A stretch of DNA of 64,000 nt from Bremerella volcania (GCF_007748115.1 NZ_CP036289.1:930001-994000), one strand, 5' to 3'; counted from the stretch's first letter, positions 35,806 to 45,100 are shown. The notes: generated by a model not told the origin, from the sequence alone. Numbers and translations are program-made.

Positions 35806-37644
35806 ATGCTGCGCGGTCTGTTGAGCGTGTTTCTCATTCTGTTGTCGTGCGGTTCTCTGCTTGCCGCTGAGAAGCCGAATTTCGTGTGGATCATGTCCGA
35901 GGACAACTCGAGCCACTTCCTCAAGCTGTTCGATCCCACCGGGGCTCCGACCCCCAATATCGATGCCCTGGCCGATCAGGGACTGGTGTACGAGCACGCA
36001 TTCTCGAATGCTCCGGTATGCAGCGTGGCGCGGACGACGTTGATCACTTCCTGTTATGCCCCGCGAATCGGAACATTTCATCACCGCCGAAGTTTCATGG
36101 TTCCCATGCCGGAAGGCGTGAAGATGTTCCCGGCTTATCTGCGCGAGGCAGGCTACTACACCACCAACAACAGCAAGGAAGATTACAACGCGAAGAAGTC
36201 GGACGACGTATGGGATGACTCCTCACGCAAGGCATCCTGGAAGAATCGCAAGGCGGATCAACCATTCTTTCACGTGCAGACGTTCACCACCACGCACGAA
36301 AGTTCGCTGCACTTTCCCGCGAAGGATATTCAAGACAAGCCGACCAAGACCGATCCCGAAACCGTGTTTGTCCCCCCGCATCATCCCAAGACGGAAACGT
36401 TCAAATACACCTATGCCCGCTACCACGATCGCATACAAGACGTCGATCAGCAGGTCGGTCAGCTGGTCGATCAGTTAAGGAAGGAAGGTCTGCTTGAGAC
36501 CACCTTCATCTTTTACTTCGGCGACCATGGTGGCGTGCTTCCGCGCGGCAAGGGGTATGCCTACGAAACCGGACTGCACATTCCGCTGGTTATTCGCGTG
36601 CCTGAGAAGTTTCGCGATCAGATGCCGGAGAAAATCGGCAGCCGCATCCAATCGTTCGTCAGCTTCATCGACTTCGGCCCCACGGTGTTGAAGCTCGCCG
36701 GAGCCAAGATTCCTGAGGGGATCGATGGCCATGCCTTCTTGGCGTTGGGCGACGCGCAGTTGATGGAAACGGATGAGTCACTGGGATACGCCGATCGCTT
36801 TGACGAAAAGTACGACATGGTCCGGACGCTCCGCAAAGGTAAGTACCGCTACGTCCGCAATTTTCAGCCCTTCAACTTCGACGGGCTGATGAACAACTAT
36901 CGCTATAAGATGGTCGCCTACCGCGAGTGGCGCGAGCTTTACGATGCCGGCAAACTGAACGAAGTCCAGGCCCAGTTCTTCAAAGCACGTCCCGCCGAAA
37001 TGCTCTTCGACGTCGAAGCCGATCCGTATGAAACGAAGAACCTGGCCGGCGACCCGCAGCATGCCCAGGCCCTGGCTGAACTTCGCGGTCGTTTGAATAC
37101 CATCCTGACCGGCATGCCGGATCTCGGTTTCTATCCGGAAAGCTTCCTCGCGGCCAACGCAGCGGAAAACCCCGTGGCGTTCGGTCAGCAGCATAAGGAC
37201 GAGATCGCTAAGCTACTGGAGACGGCCAATCTTGAAATTCTCGCGTTCGACGAAGCTCGTCCGCAACTGGAAGAAGCCCTGGATTCGGCCGATCCGTGGC
37301 AGCGCTATTGGGGCGTGATTGCCTGTAGCTCGCACGGCAAGTCCGCGTTGCCGCTTGGCAAGCAGTTGGAATCGATGGCCATGACCGATCCAGAGAACCT
37401 CGTACGAGTCCGTGCGGCGGAGTTTCTCGCTCTGCATGCCGATGTCGACCCGGCCGCGGTTCTTAGTAAGGCGATTGCCGACGCGGAAACGGCCACTGAA
37501 GCGAACTTGATTCTCAACACGGCCGTTCTTCTGCAAGATGGGCAACCTGGTTACGAGTTCAACTTCAAACACTCCGACTTCAAGCACTTGAAGGGGAATC
37601 GCGGGGAGTTGGATCGCCGGTTGGAATACCTCATCGGGAAGTAA
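35806..37644 (+). CDS. Secreted sulfatase with C-terminal helical extension
   Basis: The 612-residue protein has a signal peptide (1-21), a sulfatase/alkaline-phosphatase fold with metal-binding SEDNS (31-35), and a formylglycine site reading CSVAR at Cys72, where the canonical third residue is Pro or Ala. GDHGG and HIPLVIR supply later metal/sulfate residues. The last 130 residues are helical and HEAT-like (EEALDSADPWQRYWGVIACS, RVRAAEFLALHAD), an extension absent from the sulfatase at 2930. The variant may still be oxidised by FGE, since a Val at this position is seen in some planctomycete sulfatases, but activity is unproven. The substrate is unknown. Confidence 0.9.
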   Translation: MLRGLLSVFLILLSCGSLLAAEKPNFVWIMSEDNSSHFLKLFDPTGAPTPNIDALADQGLVYEHAFSNAPVCSVARTTLITSCYAPRIGTFHHRRSFMVPMPEGVKMFPAYLREAGYYTTNNSKEDYNAKKSDDVWDDSSRKASWKNRKADQPFFHVQTFTTTHESSLHFPAKDIQDKPTKTDPETVFVPPHHPKTETFKYTYARYHDRIQDVDQQVGQLVDQLRKEGLLETTFIFYFGDHGGVLPRGKGYAYETGLHIPLVIRVPEKFRDQMPEKIGSRIQSFVSFIDFGPTVLKLAGAKIPEGIDGHAFLALGDAQLMETDESLGYADRFDEKYDMVRTLRKGKYRYVRNFQPFNFDGLMNNYRYKMVAYREWRELYDAGKLNEVQAQFFKARPAEMLFDVEADPYETKNLAGDPQHAQALAELRGRLNTILTGMPDLGFYPESFLAANAAENPVAFGQQHKDEIAKLLETANLEILAFDEARPQLEEALDSADPWQRYWGVIACSSHGKSALPLGKQLESMAMTDPENLVRVRAAEFLALHADVDPAAVLSKAIADAETATEANLILNTAVLLQDGQPGYEFNFKHSDFKHLKGNRGELDRRLEYLIGK

Positions 37645-37668
37645 GATCGCGCGACGATGGCTGGGGCA

Positions 37669-37710
37669 TAAAAAAACGTCCGAGTTGCTTTCAGCAGGAC
37701 TCGGACGTTT
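37669..37710 (-). terminator. Terminator between sulfatase and tolC-like gene
   Basis: AAACGTCCGAGT (37674-37685) pairs with ACTCGGACGTTT (37699-37710), a 12-bp stem with a 13-nt loop. On the minus strand it is followed by a T-tract (A-run at 37670-37676), so it ends the tolC-like gene. Confidence 0.85.
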
Positions 37711-37716
37711 GAGAGA

Positions 37717-39993
37717 TCATCGACTCGATATCGAGGTTTGGTGTAGCCAGATTGCTTCTCGTGGGGCTTCGCCGCCGAAGGAGAAGTTCTCGCTGGACTT
37801 GGCTTCTTCGGCTCGGATGATCGGTGCCGGAGTGGCGCGTTCAACCGGAGCGGCCGAGTGACCGGCGGGTTTGATCAGGCCGCCGGTGTTGGTCGAGGCC
37901 GATCGCAGTGGGTTGTTCAAGACCGGCAAGGAACTGGTGCGTACTGCCGGAGCAGTATCCATTTCGGCTGGGGTTGGCACGTCGATCTTTTCGACTGCTG
38001 GGCCTGCTTCTCCATCGACCGGCTTGGCGACCAGGGTGTTCCCCGATTGCTTCGGCTGACCAATCACTGCTTCGTTGATCACGTAGTTGTGATGAGCGGC
38101 ACGCTTGTGCAGGTCACGTCGCAGGGCATCGTTGTAAGCCTTTTGCGGCCATGGGCCTTCGGCCAGTGAGATCTGGTAGAACTCGAGCAGCGAGCCCTTC
38201 TCGAAGTGCATGTTCTTGATGGCCAGAGCGTAGTCGATACGAGCCTGGTTGAACAAGGCACTCGAGTCGATCACACGACGCTGGGCTTCCAAGAGCAGGT
38301 CGATCGGAGCCTTGCCGGCTTCGTAGCTTGCTCGGACGGTTGCCTCTTGAGCGTTGGCGGCTTCACGACGATTGAACAGCAGTTCCATGATCTCGTAGGC
38401 ACGCTGAATTTCCGCGTAGGTGTTCGAGAGACCATACATGATCTGCTTTTCTTGCTCTTCCTTGATCGCTCGGGCACGAGCCAAGGCCAGTTCGCTGCTG
38501 CGGACAGCCGAGTGGGCACGGCGGAAGCCGATTGGCATCTCGAATTCAACACCGAGTTGGTATTCAGCAAAGTCCCCATCGGTCAGGCTCTGCAGGGCAC
38601 CTGCTTCGCCTGGGATGCTGCTCTGGTCCGAGAGCGTAGGGCCGAAGCCGCGCTGACGGTAACGAGCGATCAGGTCCAGGTTGGGCATCAGGAAGTTGCG
38701 GTTGGCCAGCAGTTCTAGTTCACGCTGCTTGATGACCCACTTCTGACGGCGGAGTTCGGGGCGGCGAGCGAGTGCTTCGGTCGCGACCGCATTCCAGTCG
38801 AAGTTCACCTTGGCAACCGGTGCTTCGGTAACAGGACGGATCAGGCGGCCGTTGGTCTGGGTGAGACCCATCATGAACCGCAAGCGGCGTTCACAGACGC
38901 GGACACCACCTGGGTTGTTGAACGTACCACCGAGCGAACCGTTGTTGTCGCGAGTACGTTCGACCAGACGACCATTCAAAGCGTTGACCACTTCGACTTC
39001 AAAGCGGAAGTACTGTTCGCGAGCCTGGGCTTCGGTGTCAGCCGACTTCTTGTCTGCTTCGACGTTGGCGTAGGCTTTCTTCCAGACTTCCAGCACGTTG
39101 TTACGAGCGTTGATTTTGACGTCCAGGTCGCGGTAAGCGAAGAACAAGTCCCAATAGGCGTTTTCGACGTCGCTCACCAGGTTGCGGACCGCGATCTCGA
39201 AATCAGCCAGGCTGATATCCGTACGTGTGCGGGCGATCAAGACGCCGTTGGCAAAACCAGGTTCGCCATTGGGCCCTGCGATGCGGTTAAACATGACGCC
39301 GGCGCCTTGCAACAAGGGCTGTCGCATTTCAGCGTCGATGTACGTATCCCAGCCGGCACTGAAGACCTTCTGGGGATTGTTGTTGTAGTCGTACTGGGTG
39401 ACCCCTCGCAACGACACCAAACCACCGGTCGCGTTCCGTTTGCTCAGGTTGACTTCGTAGTTGTGCAGATCTTGTTGGAAGAAACCGTTTTCACCGACGG
39501 TGAAGTTGTTCACGCGGCGATCGTTGGCTTCAAAGTAAGCGTTGGCACCGAAGGTTGCGTCGAAAGCACTCAATGCGGCTTCTTCACCGAAACGGCCATC
39601 CGTGTAGACGATTGCCGGATCGTACATCGAAACAAGTGCTTCGGGGCTTCGCAGAACGCCGCCGAGATCTTTCATGACCTGCGAGTTCTGCAGGGCCAGG
39701 CGAACCGCCTCTTCCAGGGAGAGGTCCCAGTAGCCAGCTTCCAGATCGATGTTATCCGGGTTGATCGCGTCGGGCGAATCTGGAATCTCAAGCCAGTCTT
39801 CATCCTCGCAGACACTCGGGACAGGGTCTTCGATCTTCAGGCCTCGCTCGGCATATTCCGAGATGAGGCATTCATCGTATGCAGGCGGATCTGGGCAGTC
39901 GTAGTTGTTCCAGCACGGGTGTAAACAGCCGCTTAGACCAGTGGTCATGCAAGTGCTAAGTACAACAATCCAATGCGTGTAGCGACGTAGCAT
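37717..39993 (-). CDS. TolC-family outer-membrane efflux/export protein
   Basis: The 758-residue protein has a signal peptide with a possible lipobox (LSGC, Cys23), followed by a cysteine-rich acidic stretch, then the two repeats of an outer-membrane efflux protein: LSLEEAVRLALQNS (about 92), long coiled-coil helices, LRFMMGLTQTNGRLI, then the second repeat FDWNAVATEALARRPELR (about 405). The length exceeds typical TolC (about 470) because of N-terminal and C-terminal extensions. AGGAGG lies just before the ATG at 39993. It could pair with the HlyD-type proteins at 54062-59246, or with a transporter elsewhere. Confidence 0.88.
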   Translation of the reverse strand: MLRRYTHWIVVLSTCMTTGLSGCLHPCWNNYDCPDPPAYDECLISEYAERGLKIEDPVPSVCEDEDWLEIPDSPDAINPDNIDLEAGYWDLSLEEAVRLALQNSQVMKDLGGVLRSPEALVSMYDPAIVYTDGRFGEEAALSAFDATFGANAYFEANDRRVNNFTVGENGFFQQDLHNYEVNLSKRNATGGLVSLRGVTQYDYNNNPQKVFSAGWDTYIDAEMRQPLLQGAGVMFNRIAGPNGEPGFANGVLIARTRTDISLADFEIAVRNLVSDVENAYWDLFFAYRDLDVKINARNNVLEVWKKAYANVEADKKSADTEAQAREQYFRFEVEVVNALNGRLVERTRDNNGSLGGTFNNPGGVRVCERRLRFMMGLTQTNGRLIRPVTEAPVAKVNFDWNAVATEALARRPELRRQKWVIKQRELELLANRNFLMPNLDLIARYRQRGFGPTLSDQSSIPGEAGALQSLTDGDFAEYQLGVEFEMPIGFRRAHSAVRSSELALARARAIKEEQEKQIMYGLSNTYAEIQRAYEIMELLFNRREAANAQEATVRASYEAGKAPIDLLLEAQRRVIDSSALFNQARIDYALAIKNMHFEKGSLLEFYQISLAEGPWPQKAYNDALRRDLHKRAAHHNYVINEAVIGQPKQSGNTLVAKPVDGEAGPAVEKIDVPTPAEMDTAPAVRTSSLPVLNNPLRSASTNTGGLIKPAGHSAAPVERATPAPIIRAEEAKSSENFSFGGEAPREAIWLHQTSISSR

Positions 39994-40322
39994 CGCTAAT
40001 TCCCTCCTGGGGTCGATCGTGCGGGCAAACAGGCCGTCGAAAAACTGGGTACGGTCGTTTTCGCGAGGACTTGATGGTCCTATCTCTGGCTCTGGGTCGA
40101 GCCAGCTGGGTCGATAGCACCACGCTTATGGGTTGAATCCTCCAGGTTCATTTTCGGCAGCCTCAATTTGTAAACTCAATAAAACCCGTACTTTCTGAGG
40201 ATCTGTTAGGAACGCTATCATGCATCCAACGGCTAGCATCGGTTTTTTTCGACCTACCATTTTCGTAACCGTCAAACTCGGTCGATCACGATAGCAATTG
40301 AGCTGATTGCATCGCCTACCGA
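39994..40322. other. Divergent intergenic region upstream of tolC and sigma operon
   Basis: It holds a structured hairpin (40077-40121) in the tolC-like leader and, at its right edge, the sigma-operon promoter. The rest has no clear motif. Confidence 0.45.
40077..40121 (-). promoter_or_regulatory. Structured leader hairpin upstream of tolC-like gene
   Basis: An inner 7-bp stem CTGGCTC (40086-40092) with GAGCCAG (40099-40105) sits inside an outer imperfect stem GGTCCTATC/GATAGCACC (40077-40085 with 40113-40121). On the minus strand it would lie in the 5' leader about 85 bases before the tolC-like ATG. A regulatory leader structure is a guess. Confidence 0.4.
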
Positions 40323-40350
40323 TTGGAATGGTTTTGCTGGCTGGTATACT
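40323..40350 (+). promoter_or_regulatory. Probable promoter of the sigma-factor operon
   Basis: TTGGAA (40323-40328) and TATACT (40345-40350) have a 16-bp spacer. A similar TTGAAG-N16-TATACT precedes tssA, so both may use the housekeeping sigma factor. Confidence 0.5.
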
Positions 40351-40454
40351 CACCAAAGGTGGAGCGTTCAGGCGATGGGGGTTGCCTGAGCAAAATGGCT
40401 CCTCGTGCGGTCGTGGTGAAATCCACGGTCCGACCTAAAACCAAGGGGGGAAGT

Positions 40455-40805
40455 ATGAATTCCAAGGGGTGGAATTCCGATTCATCTGGCGACGACCAAT
40501 CTCGGAAAGAAAGTTCCGAGAGTGCCTGGTCGATGGATGACGTGCTGCGTCGGACAGCAGATTCTGGACAGGCTGACGACGTTCTGGAGACGATCAAGCA
40601 CATCAAGAGCAACCATCCCCAAGCCAAGCCGAGTGAGATCGATACGATCACTCGTTTTGTCGTAGCTCTGCTCAAACGTCGCTACCCAGATCTTCCGCTG
40701 AAGAGTGAAAAGGTCCTGACGATGGCTTCGACCATCGCCCAGTCACTGGTCGAGGATCCCGTGGCAAGTGAACGTATGCGAATCCTTTGGTCCCAGTTGA
40801 ATTGA
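40455..40805 (+). CDS. Small hypothetical protein cotranscribed with sigma factor
   Basis: The 116-residue protein is not recognised. The first 35 residues are Ser/Asp/Glu-rich and look disordered; the rest is helical (VLETIKHIKSNHPQAKPSEIDTITRFVVALLKRR, read in parts). There is no signal peptide. A strong ribosome-binding site (GGGGGGAAG) lies just before the ATG at 40455, so I rejected the longer frame starting at 40323. It ends 3 bp before the sigma-factor gene, so the two are cotranscribed. An anti-sigma factor or sigma co-regulator is a reasonable guess from the position. Confidence 0.72.
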   Translation: MNSKGWNSDSSGDDQSRKESSESAWSMDDVLRRTADSGQADDVLETIKHIKSNHPQAKPSEIDTITRFVVALLKRRYPDLPLKSEKVLTMASTIAQSLVEDPVASERMRILWSQLN

Positions 40806-40808
40806 GCC

Positions 40809-41495
40809 ATGACTGCGGAAGCGACCCAACTCGAGCAACGCATTCAAGAGAACCAGGGACTGGTTATTTCCCTGGCCAAGTCGATCCATCGGAAGCTGCC
40901 TCCGCAGATTGGCATGGACGATCTGATCGCTTATGGACAGCTTGGGCTTGCCGAGGCGGCCCAGTCTTTTGAGGACGACAAAGGCGCGAGCTTTTCGACG
41001 TTCGCTTACTATCGCATCCGTGGCGCTATCTACGACGGCATCTCGAAGATGAGTTGGAACTCTCACGCCGCCAGGATGCAGAATAAGTATCAGCAAATGG
41101 CCGCCGATACGCTGCAAACCGATGCCGCAGCCGGCAGCACGTCGACCGCTTCGGCCCAGGAAAACGCGAAATGGCTGGGCAATCTGACCGAAAAGCTCGC
41201 GGTTGTGTATTTGGCCAGCCATGGGGAAGAAACCCAGCACGCGTTCCAGGCCGTCGCCGACGCGCGCACGCAGCAGCCAGCCGAGCAGTTAGAAAACAAA
41301 GAGATTCAAGCCCTGCTGCAGAAGCTGCTCCAGACGTTGGCTCCCCACGAGCAGCAGTTAATTCGGATGACCTATTACGAGGGTTACAGTCTGAAAGAAG
41401 CTGCCGACCAGCTAGGTAAAAGCAAGTCGTGGGCCAGCCGTCTGCATCAAGCCATTTTGGAGCGACTGGCCAGGGCTTTGCGTCAGACGACTTAG
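40809..41495 (+). CDS. FliA/SigB-like alternative sigma factor
   Basis: This 228-residue sigma-70-family protein has regions 2, 3 and 4: DDLIAYGQLGLAEAAQSFEDDKGASFSTFAYYRIRGAIYDGI (region 2, about 37-78, in pieces), a variable middle part, and the region 4 helix-turn-helix MTYYEGYSLKEAADQLGKSKSWASRLHQ (about 188-215). The layout fits group 3 factors such as FliA and SigB/F. It precedes the tssA-clpV operon by about 200 bp, with its own promoter and a small partner gene upstream. It may control the T6SS, a surface structure or stress genes; no target promoter is proved here. Confidence 0.9.
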   Translation: MTAEATQLEQRIQENQGLVISLAKSIHRKLPPQIGMDDLIAYGQLGLAEAAQSFEDDKGASFSTFAYYRIRGAIYDGISKMSWNSHAARMQNKYQQMAADTLQTDAAAGSTSTASAQENAKWLGNLTEKLAVVYLASHGEETQHAFQAVADARTQQPAEQLENKEIQALLQKLLQTLAPHEQQLIRMTYYEGYSLKEAADQLGKSKSWASRLHQAILERLARALRQTT

Positions 41496-41631
41496 CCCGA
41501 TGGCGCAGTGAGGTTAAAGCGTAGCGATTAAATCGATCGGAATGATTCGCACCCGTGAGGATTGCCGAGAAAGAGGGTAAGGAGACTTTTGACGACGATT
41601 CGGCCGAACCCATTCCGCCGGAATAAATTAG

Positions 41632-41659
41632 TTGAAGTTCCTAGATTGACACTTATACT
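41632..41659 (+). promoter_or_regulatory. Probable promoter of tssA operon
   Basis: TTGAAG (41632-41637) and TATACT (41654-41659) with a 16-bp spacer lie 44 bp before the tssA start. It resembles the promoter at 40323-40350. Readthrough from the sigma gene is also possible since no terminator lies between. Confidence 0.5.
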
Positions 41660-41702
41660 TTCGCGGCGAATTTGTTCCCCAATCCGTTCGAGATGAACCG
41701 CC

Positions 41703-42836
41703 ATGGCATTTCCACAAGTACTTGATATCGAGTCGCTGACCAATCCGATCTCGGAGGAAAACCCGAGCGGCGTGGAGCTTCGCGGCTCTGAGCATGCCAA
41801 CGAGTTTTTCGATCTCCGCGAGATCTTCAACCAGTCGAACAAGGCCGAGCGAGATATCCAGACGGCCATGGCATTTCCGGACGAGGAATTCCCAGACCTG
41901 AAGGATCCAGAATGGGATGAAGTCCGAGATCGCGCTATTCATATCCTGACCAGCTATTCCAAGGACGTCTCGGTTGCTTCCTGGTTGATTGAGGCCGTCA
42001 TGCGGATGGACGGCATTCCCGGCCTGCGGGATGGCTTCAAGTTGATGCTCGAGCTTTGTCGCCGTTACTGGGACAACATTCACCCAGAACCGGACGAAGA
42101 TGAAGGTTACGCCGAGACGGTCTCGCAGTTGACGGGCCTAACCAGCGATCGCTCGTACGGCGTACTCGACAATCTTCCGCTGACCAACGGCGGAGGGGGG
42201 ACCTACTCCCTCTTTGATTTCAACGAGGCCAACCGCATCGAGGGAATGGATGCCGACGACAAGCAGCGACGAATCGCGGAAGGAGCGATTGAACGCCATA
42301 CCTTCGACGACTCGTTTCGCGCGACTTCTCGGGAACATTGGAACAACGTCGTCGAAGATCTCGACACCTTAATCGAAACGATTCGCGAGTTGGGAACCTA
42401 CCTGGACGAGCGATGCCTGCGGAATTCTTACGGGGAAGATACCGCTCCGTCGATGACTTCGTTTCGCCAACGACTTGAGTCGATTCGCTCGACGGTTCAG
42501 CAACTGATGTCGGAATTGCTGCTGGACGAGGTCGGAGAGACGCCTGTCGAAGATGGTGATGAAGGAGAAGCAGTAGGCACGGCCGTTCAGCAAAAGGGAC
42601 CTGCCGGAGCGATCCAAAGTCGAGCCGACGCGATCAAGCTGATCCGCAAGGCGGCGGAGTATTTCCGTAAGACCGAACCGCAGTCGTTTATTTATTTCAA
42701 ATTGGAACAAGCAGCCAAATGGGCCGAAATGCCCTTTCCAGAACTGCTCAAAGAGCTACTTCGAGACGACACCGCAATGGGCGAATTGCATCGTCGAACG
42801 GGGATTCCAATACCCGAGGACGAAAGTGGATATTAA
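41703..42836 (+). CDS. tssA: T6SS baseplate/tail protein TssA (ImpA)
   Basis: TssA organises baseplate and tail assembly. This 377-residue protein carries the ImpA N-terminal domain (INPISEENPSGVELR-like opening, then DWDEVRDRAIHILTSYSKDVSVASWLIEAVMRMDGIPGLRDGF in pieces, and the conserved YWDNIHPEPDED). The C-terminal part is acidic and ends with RTGIPIPEDE, a common ending in short TssA forms. It opens the second T6SS block, with its own promoter. The ATG at 41703 has no strong upstream ribosome-binding site. Confidence 0.93.
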   Translation: MAFPQVLDIESLTNPISEENPSGVELRGSEHANEFFDLREIFNQSNKAERDIQTAMAFPDEEFPDLKDPEWDEVRDRAIHILTSYSKDVSVASWLIEAVMRMDGIPGLRDGFKLMLELCRRYWDNIHPEPDEDEGYAETVSQLTGLTSDRSYGVLDNLPLTNGGGGTYSLFDFNEANRIEGMDADDKQRRIAEGAIERHTFDDSFRATSREHWNNVVEDLDTLIETIRELGTYLDERCLRNSYGEDTAPSMTSFRQRLESIRSTVQQLMSELLLDEVGETPVEDGDEGEAVGTAVQQKGPAGAIQSRADAIKLIRKAAEYFRKTEPQSFIYFKLEQAAKWAEMPFPELLKELLRDDTAMGELHRRTGIPIPEDESGY

Positions 42837-42908
42837 TGAAATTCCTTTAATATCTTGCATTGATTGATTGAAATCTGTCCGCATATTTCCGAAATTGAAG
42901 GCAGGTTT

Positions 42909-42924
42909 AAGTTTGGGCAAACTT
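42909..42924 (+). promoter_or_regulatory. Perfect palindrome upstream of tssB
   Basis: AAGTTTG-GG-CAAACTT (42909-42924) is a perfect 7-bp dyad with a 2-base centre, 85 bp before tssB in the only sizeable gap (173 bp) at the start of the sheath genes. The tight centre suits an operator for a dimeric regulator better than an RNA hairpin. A weak -35/-10 pair (TTGATT...CATATT around 42863-42890) lies just upstream. Confidence 0.45.
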
Positions 42925-43009
42925 GGCCAGTGACGATGCGTGCTGTCCATTGGGGCTGCAAACGGCTTTTCATTGACGCATCTAATTGAACTGACATTGA
43001 GGGGAAACG

Positions 43010-43537
43010 ATGGCTGAAAGTTATCAAAAGAGGCTCAACCGCGTCCGCAAACCCCGCGTCCACATTACATACGACGTGGAAACGGGCGACGCGATGGAAA
43101 AGAAAGAGCTTCCGTTCGTCGTGGGTGTCATGGGGGATTTCTCTGGCAACCCAGCAGAGAAACTGGAACCGCTCAAAGAACGTAAGTTCGTCCAGATCGA
43201 TCGCGACAACATCGACGACGTGATGAAACGGTTTCGTCCCGAACTGAACTTGCGGGTTGACAACACGCTGGCCGACGATGGCTCGCAGATGGCCGTCAAC
43301 TTGAAGTTCGAATCGATGGACGATTTCAGTCCAGCCAGCGTTGCCAAGCAAGTCGAGCCACTTAAGAAACTGCTCGCCACGCGCGATAACCTTCGCGACC
43401 TGCTGACCAAGATCGATCGTAGCGACGATCTGGAAACGCTGCTTGAGCAGGTAATGAACGATGCAGATCAACTTAAGAAGTTGGCTGGCGAACTGGGCGT
43501 AAGTGAATCGGGTGATGCCGACAAGGGGGATAGCTAA
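43010..43537 (+). CDS. tssB: T6SS sheath small subunit TssB
   Basis: TssB and TssC form the contractile sheath. This 175-residue protein has the TssB core [31 protein letters not shown] in pieces (about 17-46), [23 protein letters not shown] (about 58-80) and the C-terminal [28 protein letters not shown], which interacts with TssC. The length is normal. GAGGGG precedes the ATG. It ends 2 bp before tssC, typical of the paired sheath genes. Confidence 0.95.
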   Translation: MAESYQKRLNRVRKPRVHITYDVETGDAMEKKELPFVVGVMGDFSGNPAEKLEPLKERKFVQIDRDNIDDVMKRFRPELNLRVDNTLADDGSQMAVNLKFESMDDFSPASVAKQVEPLKKLLATRDNLRDLLTKIDRSDDLETLLEQVMNDADQLKKLAGELGVSESGDADKGDS

Positions 43538-43539
43538 TT

Positions 43540-45033
43540 ATGAGTGCAGGCGAACAACAATCCGCCCAATCGGCGGCACAAAACGAAGAGGCTACCAGTC
43601 TGCTGGATGCCGCGATCACCGCGACCAAGCAGACCGAACAGCCGCGAGCCAAGGAATTGATTCAGACCCTGGTTCAAGAGGCCATGAAGGGGACGGTCAC
43701 CTTCGATAAAGACATCATTCGTACGATCAACCAAGGGATCGCGGCGATTGACGAGGCCGTGTCGAAACAACTAGCAGCCGTGATGCATCATCCTGAATTC
43801 CAGAAATTGGAAGGCAGTTGGCGCGGCTTGCACTACCTGGTCAGCAACAGCGAAACGGGCGAAATGCTCAAGCTTCGCGTGCTCAACGCCTCGAAGAAGG
43901 ACATCTCGAAGGACCTGGAACGTGCCGTCGAATTCGACCAGAGCACGCTCTTCAAGAAGGTTTACGAGAGCGAATTCGGCCTGGCGGGCGGTACGCCTTA
44001 CGGCGCGCTGATCGGCAACTACGAATGGGACAACACCCCAGACGACATCGCCGCTCTGGAAAAGATGTCCGGCGTAGCCGCCTCGGCGTTCGCTCCTTTC
44101 TTGACGGCTCCGAGTGCGAAGTTCTTCGGTTTCGACGACTGGGAAGAACTTTCCAAGCCGCGCGACTTGGCGAAGATCTTCGATTCGCAAGAGTACATCA
44201 AGTGGAACTCGTTCCGTCAGTCGGAAGATTCCCGCTTCGTGACGATGTGCATGCCGCGCACCTTGGCTCGTTTGCCTTACGGTGCCGCGACCAAGCCGAT
44301 CGAAGAATTCAACTACGAAGAAGTGGAAACGGGTCCTGGCGGTCAGCCGATCGAAGTCGATCACGGCGAGTACTGCTGGATGAACACGGCATTCGTGATG
44401 GGTGCCAAGTTGACCGACGCATTCGCCAAGACCGGCTGGTGCACTGCCATCCGTGGTGTCGAAAACGGCGGTAAGGTCGAAGGCCTGCCGGTTCACGTCT
44501 TCAAGAGCAGCGACGGCGACTCAGGCGTCAAGTGTCCGACTGAAGTGGCGATTACCGATCGTCGTGAAGCGGAATTGAGCAAGCTCGGTTTCCTCTCGCT
44601 TTGCCACTTTAAGGATACCGACTACTCGGTTTTCTTCGGTGGTCAAACGACTCAAAGGCCGAAGCAGTACCACGATCCCGATGCGACGGCCAATGCCGAA
44701 ATTTCGGCTCGCTTGCCGTACATCATGGCATCGTCTCGCTTCGCCCATTACCTGAAGGTGATCGCTCGCGACAAGATCGGTTCGTTCATGGAACGAGACG
44801 ATTGCGAACGCTGGCTGAACGACTGGATTCACAACTACGTTTGTGCGGACGAACACCCCAGTGCCGAAGTCAAAGCTCGTTTGCCGCTGGCCCAGGCACG
44901 TGTGGAAGTCACCGAAACGCCCGGCAAGCCCGGTTCGTACAACGCGGTGGCTTACCTGCGACCTTGGCTGCAAATGGAAGAACTGACCGCCTCGCTCCGC
45001 ATGGTGGCATCGATTCCGCAGAAAGCTGGTTAG
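43540..45033 (+). CDS. tssC: T6SS sheath large subunit TssC
   Basis: The 497-residue protein is a standard Tss[41 protein letters not shown] (about 90-128, in pieces), then [12 protein letters not shown], a hydrophobic sheath-core stretch, [18 protein letters not shown] and the late [21 protein letters not shown]. It is translationally coupled to tssB. A second TssC homologue follows (impD), after an intrinsic terminator. The pair TssB/TssC should assemble the contractile sheath recycled by ClpV at 51095. Confidence 0.96.
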   Translation: MSAGEQQSAQSAAQNEEATSLLDAAITATKQTEQPRAKELIQTLVQEAMKGTVTFDKDIIRTINQGIAAIDEAVSKQLAAVMHHPEFQKLEGSWRGLHYLVSNSETGEMLKLRVLNASKKDISKDLERAVEFDQSTLFKKVYESEFGLAGGTPYGALIGNYEWDNTPDDIAALEKMSGVAASAFAPFLTAPSAKFFGFDDWEELSKPRDLAKIFDSQEYIKWNSFRQSEDSRFVTMCMPRTLARLPYGAATKPIEEFNYEEVETGPGGQPIEVDHGEYCWMNTAFVMGAKLTDAFAKTGWCTAIRGVENGGKVEGLPVHVFKSSDGDSGVKCPTEVAITDRREAELSKLGFLSLCHFKDTDYSVFFGGQTTQRPKQYHDPDATANAEISARLPYIMASSRFAHYLKVIARDKIGSFMERDDCERWLNDWIHNYVCADEHPSAEVKARLPLAQARVEVTETPGKPGSYNAVAYLRPWLQMEELTASLRMVASIPQKAG

Positions 45034-45059
45034 TCTGCTTCGATAGGTAAGCAAATCCC

Positions 45060-45100
45060 AGAGGCACATTGGGGAGCCGCTCCTCTGTGCCTCTTTTTTT
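45060..45100 (+). terminator. Intrinsic terminator between tssC and impD
   Basis: AGAGGCACA (45060-45068) pairs with TGTGCCTCT (45086-45094), a perfect 9-bp stem with a 17-nt loop, followed by a run of T (to 45100). It lies inside the operon, 27 bp after tssC and 25 bp before impD. It probably lowers expression of the downstream genes relative to the sheath genes. Confidence 0.8.

Noticed and set aside
42837-42909. Weak -35/-10 pair before tssB as a separate promoter feature
   Set aside because: The match is too loose to list alone; it is mentioned with the palindrome.
42923-42940. Sigma-54-like TTGGCC...ATGC before tssB
   Set aside because: The GG and GC are 11 bases apart, not 10, and the flanking bases fit poorly.
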